Positions 9,493 to 21,579 of a DNA stretch of 64,000 nucleotides are shown here, one piece after another. This stretch comes from Polytrichum commune (Eukaryota; Streptophyta; Polytrichopsida; Polytrichales; Polytrichaceae). A program made the translations under genes and the position numbers. The notes below the pieces were generated by a model. It was not told where the DNA came from. It ran no database searches and worked only from the letters and a program-made list of their open reading frames with translations. Within the stretch, counting starts at the first letter, position 1. Each line of letters opens with the position of its first letter. The stretch covers positions 20,462,001 to 20,526,000 of the forward strand of contig OX485806.1 in the NCBI GenBank assembly GCA_950295325.1. Direction: 5' to 3'.

Positions 9493-11340
9493 CTTTAGCC
9501 ACGGTTTCCCATGCTTTGCTAATATGCCCCTCATATCTTCGACCCCGAGAACCCTGATGTTTCTTGTTGGTGAACCGGTCCAAACTAACCCCCCAACTTC
9601 TTCCTCTTTGTGGGTTGTACCTAGCTAGTCTATACCTAAGGATGAGTTGAAGGATGGACTCACCGGGTTCCATAGCATTCATAGTCCATTTACCAAGAAA
9701 GCTAGTCTTGGTAGCTTTAAGGTCAACAAGAACCAAACCGCTAAACTTTTTTTCTTCCAGGCAACATTGTTTTCAACTAACCCTAGTTTGTGTCAGTTGC
9801 TCTTCACCAGACCAAAGGCAATTATCAATTTTGGAAGGATTTTGTTAGGGCCTCCTCACAATGTAATGAAAAACCACAAGGTTGACAGTAAAACAAGATT
9901 ACAAATAACTACACTACACGCCATAGAAAACTTCATAATACTCCAATAGTCTAACTCTTTGGTAATCTTGGAGTAAAGAAATTGGTCCACGTGTGGAGTG
10001 TTGAGGTTAAGGCTGAAAGAGTTTCCAAGGAGTTTGGACAAATCTCCTTCCTCCGCCCATCTCCAATCATACCCCTCCAACCATGTGGGTTTGTGAGTAT
10101 ACTTATCAAACCAATAAAACCATAATTTATCCCAAATGATATCCATCTTTGAAGCTTCATTGAACACCTTTAAAAGTCTAGCAAGTTCATCCACATAGCT
10201 TTTTTCACCTCTAACCATGAAGGAGGGATTCTCAACATATTGTGAGATGCTCTGTTTAACCCTTCTTCGGAGAGTGATTCCCCTCAGTCTACTTATCACT
10301 ATTGTTTTTAAAATAATGTGGATAAGGACCTCCCCCACTATTAAGAAAAAGCATGGGGCAAAGGGGCAACCTTGTCTTACCCTCCTCTCAATCTTAAATT
10401 CCTCGCCAAGGCTACCATTGAGGTCAATTGTTGCCTTTGCATTGTTAAATAAAAGTTTGACCCACCCCGATAAATTGCTCATGGATGCCCATTTTCCCCA
10501 TTGCATGAAAAGAAATCATCATAATACCTTATCACATGCTTTAGAAAAAATCCAATTCCAAAAAAGATGGACAGTTGTTTAGAAGTTTTGGCCCAATGCA
10601 AGGTTTCCTATGTCAAAGCAACATCATCCAAGATAATTTAACCGTAAAGACTAAAATGTTGTTTGCTCCAAGCTAATAAAGTCACTCAACATCGATTGCA
10701 ACCTCCTTTGTAAAGTTTTGGCAAAGACTTTGTAAATGGCAGTGAGCAACGTAATTGGATGCTAGTTATATTTTACCATCCCCTTGCTTAGGAATGAGGT
10801 TAACAACCCCTTGGTAACTCCTTCATGGAAGGCCCCTTCTTTGAGCCCTTTATGGATCATCCTACAGAAATCACCCCCCAAAGCAAGCCACAATTGTTGA
10901 AGGAACTCAATGGGAATCCCATTGTGCCCATGGGTTTTTCATGTTGCCATTGAGTCAATTACGCCATAAAGCTCATGTTGTGTGATTTCTCTTGTGGGAG
11001 CGGTATTCATTGCTTCAATATAAGTGATTGAAAAAGCATCAAATACTTCCCTCAAGGCATCCTCAATAATATCCTTGTGCCTATGGAGCTTGATATAGAA
11101 GTTATGGCATATCCGGTCAAGATCCTCCCTCTTGGTTAAAATCTACCAATGTTGGTCTTTAAGTTCAGTCAAAACTACGTTGGCGTATTTATGCCTAACT
11201 AAATTAAATAACTTGGCCGAGCACTTATTACCAACTTGTTTCCATTTGACCTTAATCTTTTCAAAGCTACTCAACTTGCCTAAAATGCTCATGTCTTTGA
11301 AAAAACTTTGGGAATTTACAGTAGGTTGCATGTTAAATTA
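9493..11340 (-). mobile_element. LINE, reverse-transcriptase part (5'-truncated, decayed)
   Basis: On the minus strand, read from 11331 downward, the frames give KWKQVGNKCSAKLFNLVRHKY, then GIPIEFLQQLW, then PITLLTAIYKVFAKTLQRRL. At 9856-10506 comes an open stretch with RQGCPFAPCFFLIVGE, the conserved plant LINE reverse-transcriptase order. The catalytic YADD-type motif is not preserved; its place reads SYVDE. At 9493-9736 the C-terminal part reads GKWTMNAMEPGESILQ and SWGVSLDRFTNKKHQG before the hAT insertion. Stops and frameshifts interrupt it throughout and no endonuclease domain precedes it, so this is a dead 5'-truncated copy. Confidence 0.9.
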
Positions 11341-11560
11341 GTTATTTTTGGAAAAAAAAACATTTGAGGGCTCTTTAAAGTTATTTAGTTCTATGGAATT
11401 GTTTTGGAAAAGTTCTACGCTGTTTAACTTGCCCAAAACGCTCATTTCCTAAAACAACTCTGGGAATTTTTGCAGGTTGCATATGATTTTTTTGAAAAGA
11501 ATGGTAGAATCTTTATAGGTTTTCATATCTATGAATTTTTTCAAGAAATTTAACTTGCAT
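11270..11560. repeat. Dispersed AT-rich repeat, two adjacent copies
   Basis: Two stretches share AACTTGCC, AAA(A/C)(T/C)GCTCAT and TTTGGGAATTT, followed by CAGGTTGCAT-like sequence, at about 11272-11335 and 11428-11560. The same block occurs at about 1005-1112. Its nature is unknown. It lies at the 5' truncation point of the LINE. Confidence 0.5.
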
Positions 11561-12983
11561 GACAATCTATCTTAGGCTGTTAGTTTTCATTACTATCTTG
11601 GGCTCTACAAAATTGCCAAGGTCTTAGGGCCAAACGATGAGGCTTACAAAAGTAACCATATCCCTGACCACACGCTCAAAATAATACTAAGTAGTCAACA
11701 AGACCGTGACCCGGAGCCATATTAGCCAAATGGTTCTTTTGCACGACACAAAATGATTTTGTGTCAGAGCCAAGTGTGCGCTAAACACCATAATCCTCGT
11801 AACGTAGGTTTGTTACCGAGTCATCTCAAATGACCTCAAGTAAACTGATTTGGGGTCTTCTAAGCTTATACACCCTAACCTCCGCAATGCTAGTTGGGGG
11901 GGACCAACCCGTACTCTGCTTCTTTGGAGGCAAGGGTTTAGGCATCCAACAGGGAACGAATGTATGAGTTGGTTCGGCCAAATCCGCGATGCCACCCTTC
12001 GTAAATGTCACTCCCTCCCTAATACCCCTCAACCCTCGAGAACGGACGTGCTTAGCTTAACCCTCAGTCCCTTCTTGTCGCACATTTCCCTTCTTGTATA
12101 TCACAAACTTTAACATCAGTATAACCCACCCAAAAATGCAAAGCAAATGCGCACTCGCTTATCACAACGTCATTACTGCAATATGGATGTTGTGGTTTCC
12201 CATACTTAATGCCACGCATCAAGTGCACTTTGATTGCCACATGCATGATATTAGGGAAGATTAGAGTGTCCAATCAACCAAATAAAGCAACCTCCGGCCG
12301 GGCTGCATGCCATTCCATTTCAGGGTTGTTAATTATTAGGTTTGGATAAATGAGCTCGCATATATACATGCTACGATAATTCCCTCTTCTATCTATCTGC
12401 TCTCCGGTGCATATATACATGACATAAAAATCAAACGACTTTGAATCCATGGTGAGGGTTGATCGACTATTCTTGACACTAACTATCCTTGTGTATTGAA
12501 TCTGCAGCAACCTTTTTGTAATGAACGCGTCTCTCGAGCTCTCAATGCACCTGGTGGGGGTCTCATTAATGAAGCCCCAAATTAGGGGGGGCTCCATTAA
12601 TGACTCTTTGAGCAGGCCCTGCTGCCGCTGTCTTGGGAACCGCAACCCAAAAACTGTTACTACAGTGCTAGAAAGCTTAGTAGTAGCCTAGCCTAGCTTA
12701 GCCTGGCCTAGTATGTAATTGAACTGGCTGAGTGAGTCCATTTTGAAGTGAAAGGCTTGGAAACCAGTTGACTGGGCAACCCTCACCACATCTATATTGG
12801 GTGGGTAGTAGTAGTCTACTAAAATTTGAAGGAAGTGGTACAAGTGATCCAGTCAGCTGAACTTGTTGTTCCCCCCACAATTTCAATTTTTGAATGAATA
12901 GAATAGCGTATAGTATGTTTGATTAACTGTGTCCTAATAATTCTGAAGCCGGGTGCAATGTCCGGGGATATTTTTGAGCCTAA
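11561..12983. other. No gene recognised
   Basis: Only short open frames are present (for example 12274-12645 on minus), and none resembles a known protein. Near 12674-12715 there is a small run of TAGCCTAGCCTAG-like motifs. Confidence 0.5.
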
Positions 12984-13088
12984 TCGGGGCCACCGATGAT
13001 TGGGGAGAACCGGCCATTACTTACAGATGAACCGGTTGATACCAGGACCACACCAAAAACCCCAGCAGCTCCAGTAGTCAGAAACACC

Positions 13089-13234
13089 AGCCCGACGTAT
13101 TCTCTGGAAATACAGGGCTGGAATTTCAGATGGCTGGAGCTACCGGAGTGGCTGGAAGAAGGCGGGTAGCCTGTAACCAACAGCTCCAGCCATCTGAAAT
13201 CCCAACCCTGTATTTACGGAGAATACGTAGGGCT
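13089..13234. repeat. Long hairpin nested in foldback arm
   Basis: 13095-13141 and 13182-13228 are near-perfect reverse complements, 47 bases each with a few mismatches, and the pairing weakly continues to 13089 and 13234. The spacer is about 40 bases. The matched part includes ATTTCAGATGGCTGGAGCT. It looks like a small foldback element inserted into the larger one. Confidence 0.85.
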
Positions 13235-13641
13235 AGTATTTATGGCTGGGCCGCCCGGTGTGGCCTTGGTATGAGTTTGAGAGATAACCGGTTGAAGTTC
13301 AAGACTCTAGGAAAATTACGGATCATTTTAGAGGAATTTATAGAATATACCCCAATTTAATAAAGGAAAAACCGGAGGTTTGACACATGTAACCGGTTGG
13401 ACTTGCAAACGCTAGGATCTCAGCTAGTTGTGCCCAAAAATCTCCCCGATCACTGGGGGTCACTTCACACACGAGGCTGAAGGCCCCTGACCATGGCAAT
13501 GTAAGAGCTCTCATTGGTCGAAAAGGTGGAGACCGTTCAAGTTCACTTCACACTAGGAGGTGAAGGTCGAAAGGCCCAAAGAAAAGTTCGTGGATGAAAA
13601 GTCGACATGGAGTCCTACATGGCAGGTTGTGGATAAGGGTG

Positions 13642-13712
13642 CATGGTCTACCAGAATTTGCGGTAGACCCACCTTCAAGAGGTGGGCTTGACGCAAATTC
13701 CGGGAGACCATG
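13642..13712. repeat. Compact hairpin, 33-nt arms, 5-nt loop
   Basis: 13642-13674 pairs with 13680-13712 around the loop TCAAG, with several mismatches. GAATTTGCG on the left faces CGCAAATTC on the right. Size and mismatch pattern resemble MITE-derived small-RNA foldbacks, but nothing shows that it is transcribed. Confidence 0.75.
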
Positions 13713-14258
13713 ACTTTTTTAATATATATTTTTTTCCAGAATGACAAATGTCAGGACATGTTGCAGGGCGGATTCCAGAATAGATTCCACGACAGACAAA
13801 CACCACCAAGTAATTCTCTTAAATTGATAAAGTTTGAGACATATTATATTATACCAAATCCTCCCCTCTTTGTCCACCAACAAATCATGCAATGGTCCCA
13901 CAATATGGTTCATTCTCACTTCACACTATGCTTGAGGGCCCAAGTCTACATAAAATAGCTTTCCCTACACCCATGGTATGGCCTTTGGAGGAGAGTCAAA
14001 GGTCCTCACCATTACAAGGTCACGGCTCTTGGCTCATGTGTGAAGTGGCCCTCAGTTGAGATCCTAGTGTTTCCAAAGTGCAACCGGTTACATGTCGACA
14101 CCTTTTCGGTTCGCCTTCACCAGTTCGAGGTATGTTTCATGATTCCTCTAAAATGATCGATATTTTTGTTGAAGTGTTGAAGCTTTAACTGATTGTTTAA
14201 CCGGTTCATCTGTAACAAGCAGCCGGTTCTCCCCATTCATCATTGGCCGAGTGGTCTT

Positions 14259-16300
14259 TTCCTTTAACTTATAAGTTATCCCCCGCCTCGAATTAGAGCA
14301 AGAGTAAGTGAGGAATACCATAAACTGTGAACTACCCTCTACCTGTGTAGTAGATTTCCGTCATAATAGTGAAGTGTCATTTTTGAAACCGATAATTACG
14401 AGGTTGGCAGCTTGAAATACTTGTACATTCAATTTAGCCAAATTTAGTCATGTTTGATTATCATCAATCACAGTTTAATGTACTCATGAGTTAACCGGTT
14501 TAGGTGATGTTTTGTGTGGAAATGAACATATCCATGTTCGGTTTAAGGAGAATCTAGGGAATGAGTAGGGGGTTCGACAAACTTTCCACGTTGAAAAATT
14601 GTAGAATTTTTTTGTACATGGAATAAAAATATGAAACAACTTGCATTCTTCTTGAATCCTTCTCTTCTATCTTGGAAAATAATCTCATGATTTTAAGACC
14701 GTATCTTCAATGCGAATCACCTTATTTTCACGGTTTATGGTATCTCTACCTTAAATGAGGAAAGATGGGGTAACATATGTTAGTGCTAGGATAGAAAGGA
14801 TATGGCTGGAGGTTAGTTGAGGGAACACAAACCGAGAAGAGAGCTGCCCCATTGCAAGCATGGTTCACCACCCCATTTCCCACAGGTTTGCGGCTTATTC
14901 CTAATTTTTTTGGGGAAAGAATCGAAATGAATTGATAAAACGAAAAGGAGGGAGCCCAAAATCAACCCGGATCATGAATAGGTCTTATGTGGTTTAGGGC
15001 AAAAAGGTGGGTTTAACTTCCATTGTAGGTGAGAGAGAAGTTACAGTTACCGGAATGCTCTACAAGATTTCACGGACCTTCCAACCCCATGTTATTGGAA
15101 TGTTCTACTAGTTTCATGAACCTTCGAAATTAGTTCATGATTCTTCTAAACCGACTTGACATGTAGCACACCTTAAGTTCATGATCGTGGATCTTTACTT
15201 CATGAATGTTTGAAACAATTTCATAAATTTTCCACACCAAGTGGTTCACATATTTTCAACTTCTTGTCTCCTCATTTCGCATTCTTTGTCTTCTCGTTTC
15301 GCAACATCTGGTTGTGGGTGGAGTCTTTGTACTAGGTCTAACAATAGAATTGATTTGGAAGGAGCTTTGTGTGCCCATTTACAACTCTTTAGTTTTCTAC
15401 CAGGGATACAATTTTCTAGTGTGTTGATCTCGGGGGTCACCGGCTGAAAAGTAGAAACCACGTGAGAACAACTATAGGGTGTTTTTTTATTCATTGGAAG
15501 GAAAAATTCTATAAACTTTGGATCTACCATAGCCTCCTTAAATTGCAAAACATGTGATTATAAATAATTTGGTGTAAGAGGAAAATCCCACTTTAGGTTT
15601 GAGGTAGAAAGAAATTAGGGTGACAAAAAATAAGGAGGATTAAAAAAATAAAAATAGAATGAGTATATTCACATATAATACAAGATTGAAAGAAATGTTG
15701 AATGAATATTAATGGATGGATCAAACTATGGATGAAGACTTAATATTGATTGGGGTTTGGGATTAGGGTTTAGCCTTTGCACTTCCACGCCTCGCATTCC
15801 TTTCTTTGCTTAGCTTTACTTTCTTTTGCTCTTTTTCTCTTGCTCTTAGCATTTCACAAGTCATTCTAGAGTTGCACGATACTTATGTGGGTTGCACCGT
15901 GTGACATTCTCAAGCCCTAGCAACAACTCTTCGACTCCCTATACACATACTGTATTTCTTCATAGGTCGTGGTACTTTCTTCACAGGTTTGTGTTTATGC
16001 TATTGCTGTAAATGTTACTGGCCTTTGTCATTGCATCACTCTTTAAAGCATACTTGTATTGTTTGGACTTGCTCTCTTTCATATTGGATCACATAACATT
16101 TCCATTGAAGGGTATGTTCCGTGTTCGTTAGGGTTTTCGGTTGTGAGCGATTCATTGTTGTATTGTATTTGTTCTTTGATTGGAAACAATTTGCTTTGCA
16201 TTGTTTTGTGTTGATTCGGGCTAGAATTGGTGTTGATAGTTAGTTTTTTGTTTGGCTAGGGTAATAATTTCTTCCTCTAAACCAATTCGATTTAGTAGCT
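14259..16300. other. No gene recognised
   Basis: No open frame beyond about 100 codons, and none with a known domain. The frame at 15241-15447 and its antisense partner overlap and have no homologue that I recognise. Confidence 0.5.
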
Positions 16301-17230
16301 ATGCCTAGTCGTCCACGCAGATATAATCGCATGGATGATGCACTTCACCCACAAATATTACATTCAATTTTCAACGGGAGTTACCTTATGGTGACACAAG
16401 TGAATGTTACAATTATTCTTACGAAACTATCAAGAGCATACCAAGAGCTTTTGAGGAAAATAGTCAATGAGTGCCCAAACACAGAGGTAGTGTTTGCTAT
16501 CCAAATTTACAGATGAGTGCATTCAATGGTTAGTAGAGAGGCTTCATGCAAATCCAAACATCATTGTAGAATCACTTCATCGTCAGCTAAACGAAGCTTT
16601 TCAATTCCCACACCATGTATCTATCAATTGTGTTTCAAAGGCCATTCGAAGTCAAGTTGGATTTACCCTCAAGCTGATGCGCTATAAACCAAATGATTAT
16701 AACAATAAAGAATGTCTTAGAGAGCGTATATAGTGGTGTAAATTGTTTTTTTGAAGTTGGTGGCAATATGCTTGATGTTGTATATGTGGATGAGGTTGGT
16801 TTCATTTTACATTCGACACGTCGATTTGGAAGGGCACATCAAAGATGTCAAGGAATTTGTCCAACTCAAAGGGCATGAGAATTTTGCCCTTGGAAGTTTG
16901 TAATACAGAGGATGGTGAGAAGTGTTATCCCACTCAAACTAACACCCTACAGTCTTGCATAATTGAGTTTGAAAATGCCCACCACCTTGACATAGGACTC
17001 TTATGATGATTTAAAATTACATGTCAAAGAAACTTTAAACCCTTATAGCTTTTGAATATAAAATTCAAATAAGACATACTTTAGTGTGTGGAAACTCCCC
17101 GTTTCCATTGCTATCGAGAATCATTTAAAAGAAGAACTCACTTTAATAAATTTTTACTATAATCAGCGGTCAACGTGGAGATCTTTGGCACATCTAGCGG
17201 ACCTAAGTTGCAAGGTGTAGGCCATGAGGG
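16301..17230 (+). pseudogene. Tc1/IS630-type DDE transposase remnant
   Basis: Pieces in successive frames read like a Tc1-mariner/IS630-type transposase. 16301-16516 is an N-terminal stretch. 16494-16733 has a helix-turn-helix-like region (ECIQWLVERLHANPNIIVES, then LHRQLNEAF and VSINCVSKAIR). 16693-16878 has VDEVGFILHSTRRFGRAHQR, close to the DE-G-F motif around the second catalytic Asp of this superfamily. Frames shift near 16495 and 16735, and stops follow 16878. The N-terminal ATG at 16301 is followed by a basic MPSRPRRYNR. No terminal repeats were found. It is inactive as it stands; the superfamily is likely and the exact family is open. Confidence 0.6.
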
Positions 17231-17589
17231 GCCTAAGAACACAAAAAGTTACATGCTTCAATTATTCACGTCAGCCTTGCAAACTATAATCCATGGTTTA
17301 ATTTGACTCTCATCAAGGGAAACCGCAACAATCCACTTTATGTCTGTACTTTAAATCTCAACTGGAGCAATTCATTTCCATCGCAAATTAAAGCTGAGTA
17401 GGCAACTCAATTAATGCTTCAATTTTGTTAAAATAAGAATGCACTTGTGACACAAGGGGCCCAAAGAAGTTGACTTGGTGATCGATGCCTCAACAAAGTT
17501 TGTATACCTATTTACAAAAAGGTAGATGTGCTTACTTCAGTGCCTCGTCTTCTTCACCAGACACCTATGTTTAAGTGGTGAATAGATGG

Positions 17590-17770
17590 GTGTGGATCTA
17601 AGAATGGACACCAAAAAGATGTGTGTTGAAAAGCAATTGGACTATATCAACCATTATAGACTCAATAATCAGCACAATTGGAGGGAAACCTATACGAATA
17701 TTTAATACCTTGGAGGATCTACATTTTGACAATGAACAGGAGATTCATGCGAGTTCCCAAAACTTATGAA
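17590..17770 (+). repeat. Dispersed repeat family B, plus-oriented arm
   Basis: Contains TCTAAGAATGGACACCAAAA, then ATTGGACTAT, ACTCAATAATC and ACAATTGGAGGG. The same ordered block occurs at 19615-19800, 23780-23960, 53980-54190 and 55940-56160, and inverted at 51590-51790, 58080-58270 and 25750-25870. Confidence 0.65.
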
Positions 17771-18229
17771 AATAAATGGCTACGGGCATGAATTGGATTG
17801 GCTAACCATCTTGCACTAGAGTAGAGGCGCTTATTCTCGGTTAGGACCCCATTGGCAATCTACAGGGTATTGTAATTTTGATTAGGCTAGGATTGAGTTT
17901 CCGATCACGCTGGGACTGGATTTAGATTGGGCCGGAACCAATTGTGCCATGATACATGTCTTGATTTTGAGTGCTAAAGTGAGGAGGAATGAGTGGCTAG
18001 AATGAGCGGTTATGGCATACTCTAGACATTGGTAATATGTGTAGGCCAACTTTTGGCTTCAAAATTCACAATGTTTTCAATTCATGGAATAAAATTACCA
18101 AAAAAAAATTGCAATCCTCTTGAGTTCTATCTTCCTACACAGGAAAAATTTGCATTGCCTTATGCTCCTCCAAATCTGGCACAAAATATCTTAAGTAATT
18201 GGTTATGGGCACCTTTACTCTAATTACGT

Positions 18230-19880
18230 GTTTAGTATCCTATGAAAAGTGGGTGCAGAGAGAAAATAAATTTATTTAAAGCCCACCTACCTTACAGTAT
18301 GTCCAAGGTGTTATTTGGTTCAATTTTCATGTTCTCCAACTTCCACTGGTTAGATTTACACGACGAAACTTGTGTTGCATTAGCAACTCTATGGTGATGC
18401 ACCAGCAAAAAAATTGGACATCCCCAAACTTACTTATCGTTATCAAAATATATTTGTTGATTCATCAACTTAATACATAAGTCCTCCCAATTGTATTTAT
18501 TATTTTGTGTGGAGCAAATAATATTATCTAAAAACATAGTCTAATCTCTTTTAAACATGCGTCTTTATGGTGTTTGTTCTTTGATCCTCACCTAACCACA
18601 CACCAATCAACTATAGGTTTCCAATTCAGAAAAGTAACCAAATGAGACCCGCATACCTTTGTGGTGATGAGATTGGAACTTCATGAATGCGAAGAAATGA
18701 AGTTCGAGGGACTCGCTTGGAAGAATTGTTCCAAATCGCTAAATTAAAGAGTCACTTGATGATGGCACATGCCCTTTGTCTTCTGCCATTGACACCATCC
18801 CCAAATTGGGCAATGCCTTCGGAACTTGATGCGTGCATGCATGTGCTCCATTCGATGACCACGTCATAAAGCCGAGTGCGTTGGACCTCAACCCCTTTGT
18901 AATCTTTGGCATTAAAAAGGCACAAAAATTTCTAGGCCCAAATGTTCAATTGACATAACACAAATTCTTTTAAAAAAAAAGGGTCCCAAAATACAAAATT
19001 TCAAATAGTTCACATCCCGGACATAAAAGTGTGCATCCCAAAGCCGACCCCCCCCCCCCCCAAAGTTTTTATGCATCCATGTATTCTTGAATATTTTATG
19101 AATGTGTATGATGCCATGATTCATCGGGTATCAAATATCAAGTTTCTTTCAAAACTTCTACCCACTTAGTGTATTAAAAACAATGTTAAGGTAGATGTAT
19201 CTAATTTGGTGTCTAATCGTAGGCGGTTACCACCTTAAGGTAAGTAGGTGTTATTAGGTCAGTTGTTCACGTTCTCCAATTGTTACCAATTAGATTTGCA
19301 CAACAAGAAATTTGTTGTATTGGCAAACCACCCATGAAGCATCAACAAATATCATATTGAAAATCAGACCTCCCTTAAATTAGTTATGGTTATTAGAAAG
19401 TGCGTGCTTATTGATTCCTTAATTGATTACATAAGTCCTCCCAACTATTGAGTATAGAGTGTTTCATTGGATTTGAAGGCATGGTCCGATGTCTTTTACA
19501 TATGTGTCTTTTGGTGTTTGTTTGTTGATTCTCATTGAACACAACCAATCCAACATAGGAGTTTGTTTCAAAAAAAAGAGTACAAGGAAATAGTACATGC
19601 ACCTTATATTTGAGTGGTCTATGGTTGGGTGTGAATCTAAGAATGGACACCCCAAAAAGACAGGAACATCTTTAGAAAAAAAGGACGCAACATTCAACAT
19701 GAATGGAGGGGGTCTATATGGTCATCTAATAATGCAGGGGAATTTCCATTTTTGAAAATAATAAATAGGATATTCACATAAATGTTGATGAACTACGAGG
19801 TAAATAGCTAAAAGGATAATATAAACTTGTTGCTATCCATCTTGCACTAATTGCGTGTTTCATATCCTAGAAAAGTGGGG
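18230..19880. repeat. Family B repeat cluster with inverted ends
   Basis: Near-terminal blocks ATCCTATGAAAAGTGGG (about 18238) and ATCCTAGAAAAGTGGGG (about 19863) bracket the cluster in the same orientation. Inner arms at 18510-18620 and 19490-19560 are inverted relative to 19615-19800. The part at 18320-18480 and 19260-19440 (TTCTCCAACTTCCACTGGTT and following) also matches hAT intron 1 at 5710-5880. Several nested or fused copies seem to be present. No coding capacity was seen. Confidence 0.55.
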
Positions 19881-21579
19881 CAAACAAGAAATTACAACAA
19901 TTTGTAAGAAAAGTTTCTTCAAGCAAAACTTGATCAAGAACCATCTACTAGCCAGTTTGCAATTGGAAACATTTGATGCATTGATGTGGATTTCATTGGC
20001 GGATATTCCTAATTTTGAATTGACTAGGATAATGTCATATTGTTGGGGGAAAATGTGAGGGACCAACAAGACAACCCTCTTGAATGGTTGTACACTCCGT
20101 GTACACTTTTTTTTTGTTATTTAAAAAAATTATAATTATAATATAATCATTAAATTTTACCAACAACTTATGGTTGTGTGATGACGTTTTGCAGGGAACT
20201 ACATTGAATGCCAACAAATTTGGTCCTTGAAATTTGTTAGTAATTCAGTGATATCACATAGACGAAAGAGTGAAAGTTTATATTTGTATACCGTACGTGA
20301 TAGGCCACTTCGACAGTAAGGTATCGAATAATTAATTTAATTTTCACTTTTTACATTCGACGGATGAAACATTATTTTCATCAAAATTCGACGGATGTGA
20401 GTAGTAATTTCTCATTCATTCGACTGTTCCTAACAATCTGTAACGGAATTGCACGTTTCATGATCATAATTGGCTTGTTACAAAAATCTACTCAAGAAAC
20501 TCTAAACCTTTGAGAGCATTTCCTGTATTTGCTTAGGGTTTAGAACACAAACTCTCTGACATATGCCACATGCTGAGGCAAAATATTTACAACAAGTATA
20601 GTAGAAGCTCGTGGTTCAAATGCGCACTTCAAAATTCTTCACAAGGTTTGTTTTTAGCCCTACTTTCCAGACCAATTGTTACAGCACCCTCATAACTTTA
20701 AGAATGTGCATGTAAACCAAAAAACAAAAAAAATTGAGATTAGGGTTGCATCAAGCTTGTGCCAACATCTTCTGATCGACACAATCCTATTCAAGCCCTC
20801 CTGACTGTTCGTGTCTTCCCACTGCAAGACATTATATTCTGCATAAACTCTGATACTACTCACGTTAGGTTCAATTAGACCGTCCCCGTTTAGATTTTGA
20901 AGAGCTCTGCTAGCTTTGTATCGAACATGGAACAGAGTTCATAAACACAAACCCACAATCACTTGCACTGAATCCAATCCTGTCCAACCATACCTGGCAC
21001 GACGCTTTGTATTTTGGAGACATGTCTCACTCCAAGTGTAGCTGAAGTATTTCAGTCCTAACCCTAATATTGTGCACATATCGCAAAATAGCATCGTTTA
21101 CCTAGTCTGCACTGTACTCGTTTAACTATCAATGACAATTACATGTCATCCATCTCCCACAACAAGCCTCAACTGCGTCCAACATTCCAAGGACCTTCCA
21201 GTCAGGAAGCAAATTGACAGCAAGCTTTAAGAGATGCATCGGTTACCATCTAAGTGTACTTAAAAGTATTTTCTACTCTAGCCTATGAGGTTCTACTTGC
21301 ATTACCAATACACCTTAACATCCTAACTCAACCCAAGCGAATTACCTTGCTACAAGGGAGGCTGTATAAACCTTGCTAAATATCATAATCTACGATGACA
21401 TGTCCATGAGAAGCGTATGTAGCTTAAGTGACCTCCAACTCCATTGTGTGACGAGGATAGAAGAAAATGCATCAACACAGCTGCCACGGACTGAACATCC
21501 AGTAGGAGATTTGTTTTTTTTTAAGGAGTTACAAAGAATTTATATATGGAATGAAAGTTGAAATTCGCATATCATTTGA
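19881..21579. other. No gene recognised; flank of CUE pseudogene
   Basis: 20500-21570 lacks the repeats seen elsewhere and lies 3' of the minus-strand CUE-like pseudogene, so it may be an old 3' untranslated or flanking sequence. A short A-tract on the minus strand (about 21508-21517) lies some 65 bases after the stop. Confidence 0.4.

Larger units (their letters stand above)
12984..14258. mobile_element. Foldback repeat, family A copy 1
   Basis: The left arm (from about 12984) and right arm (ending about 14258) are inverted copies of one another. Both carry GGGGAGAACCGGC, ACAGATGAACCGGTT, GATCATTTTAGAGGAAT, ACATGTAACCGGTTG and CTAGGATCTCA in the same order. The left arm is interrupted by a smaller hairpin (13089-13234), and a second hairpin lies near the middle. 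No transposase is encoded. Related arms recur at 27375-27870, 28138-28400 and 29380-29580. The superfamily is undetermined because no clean target duplication was found. Confidence 0.75.
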
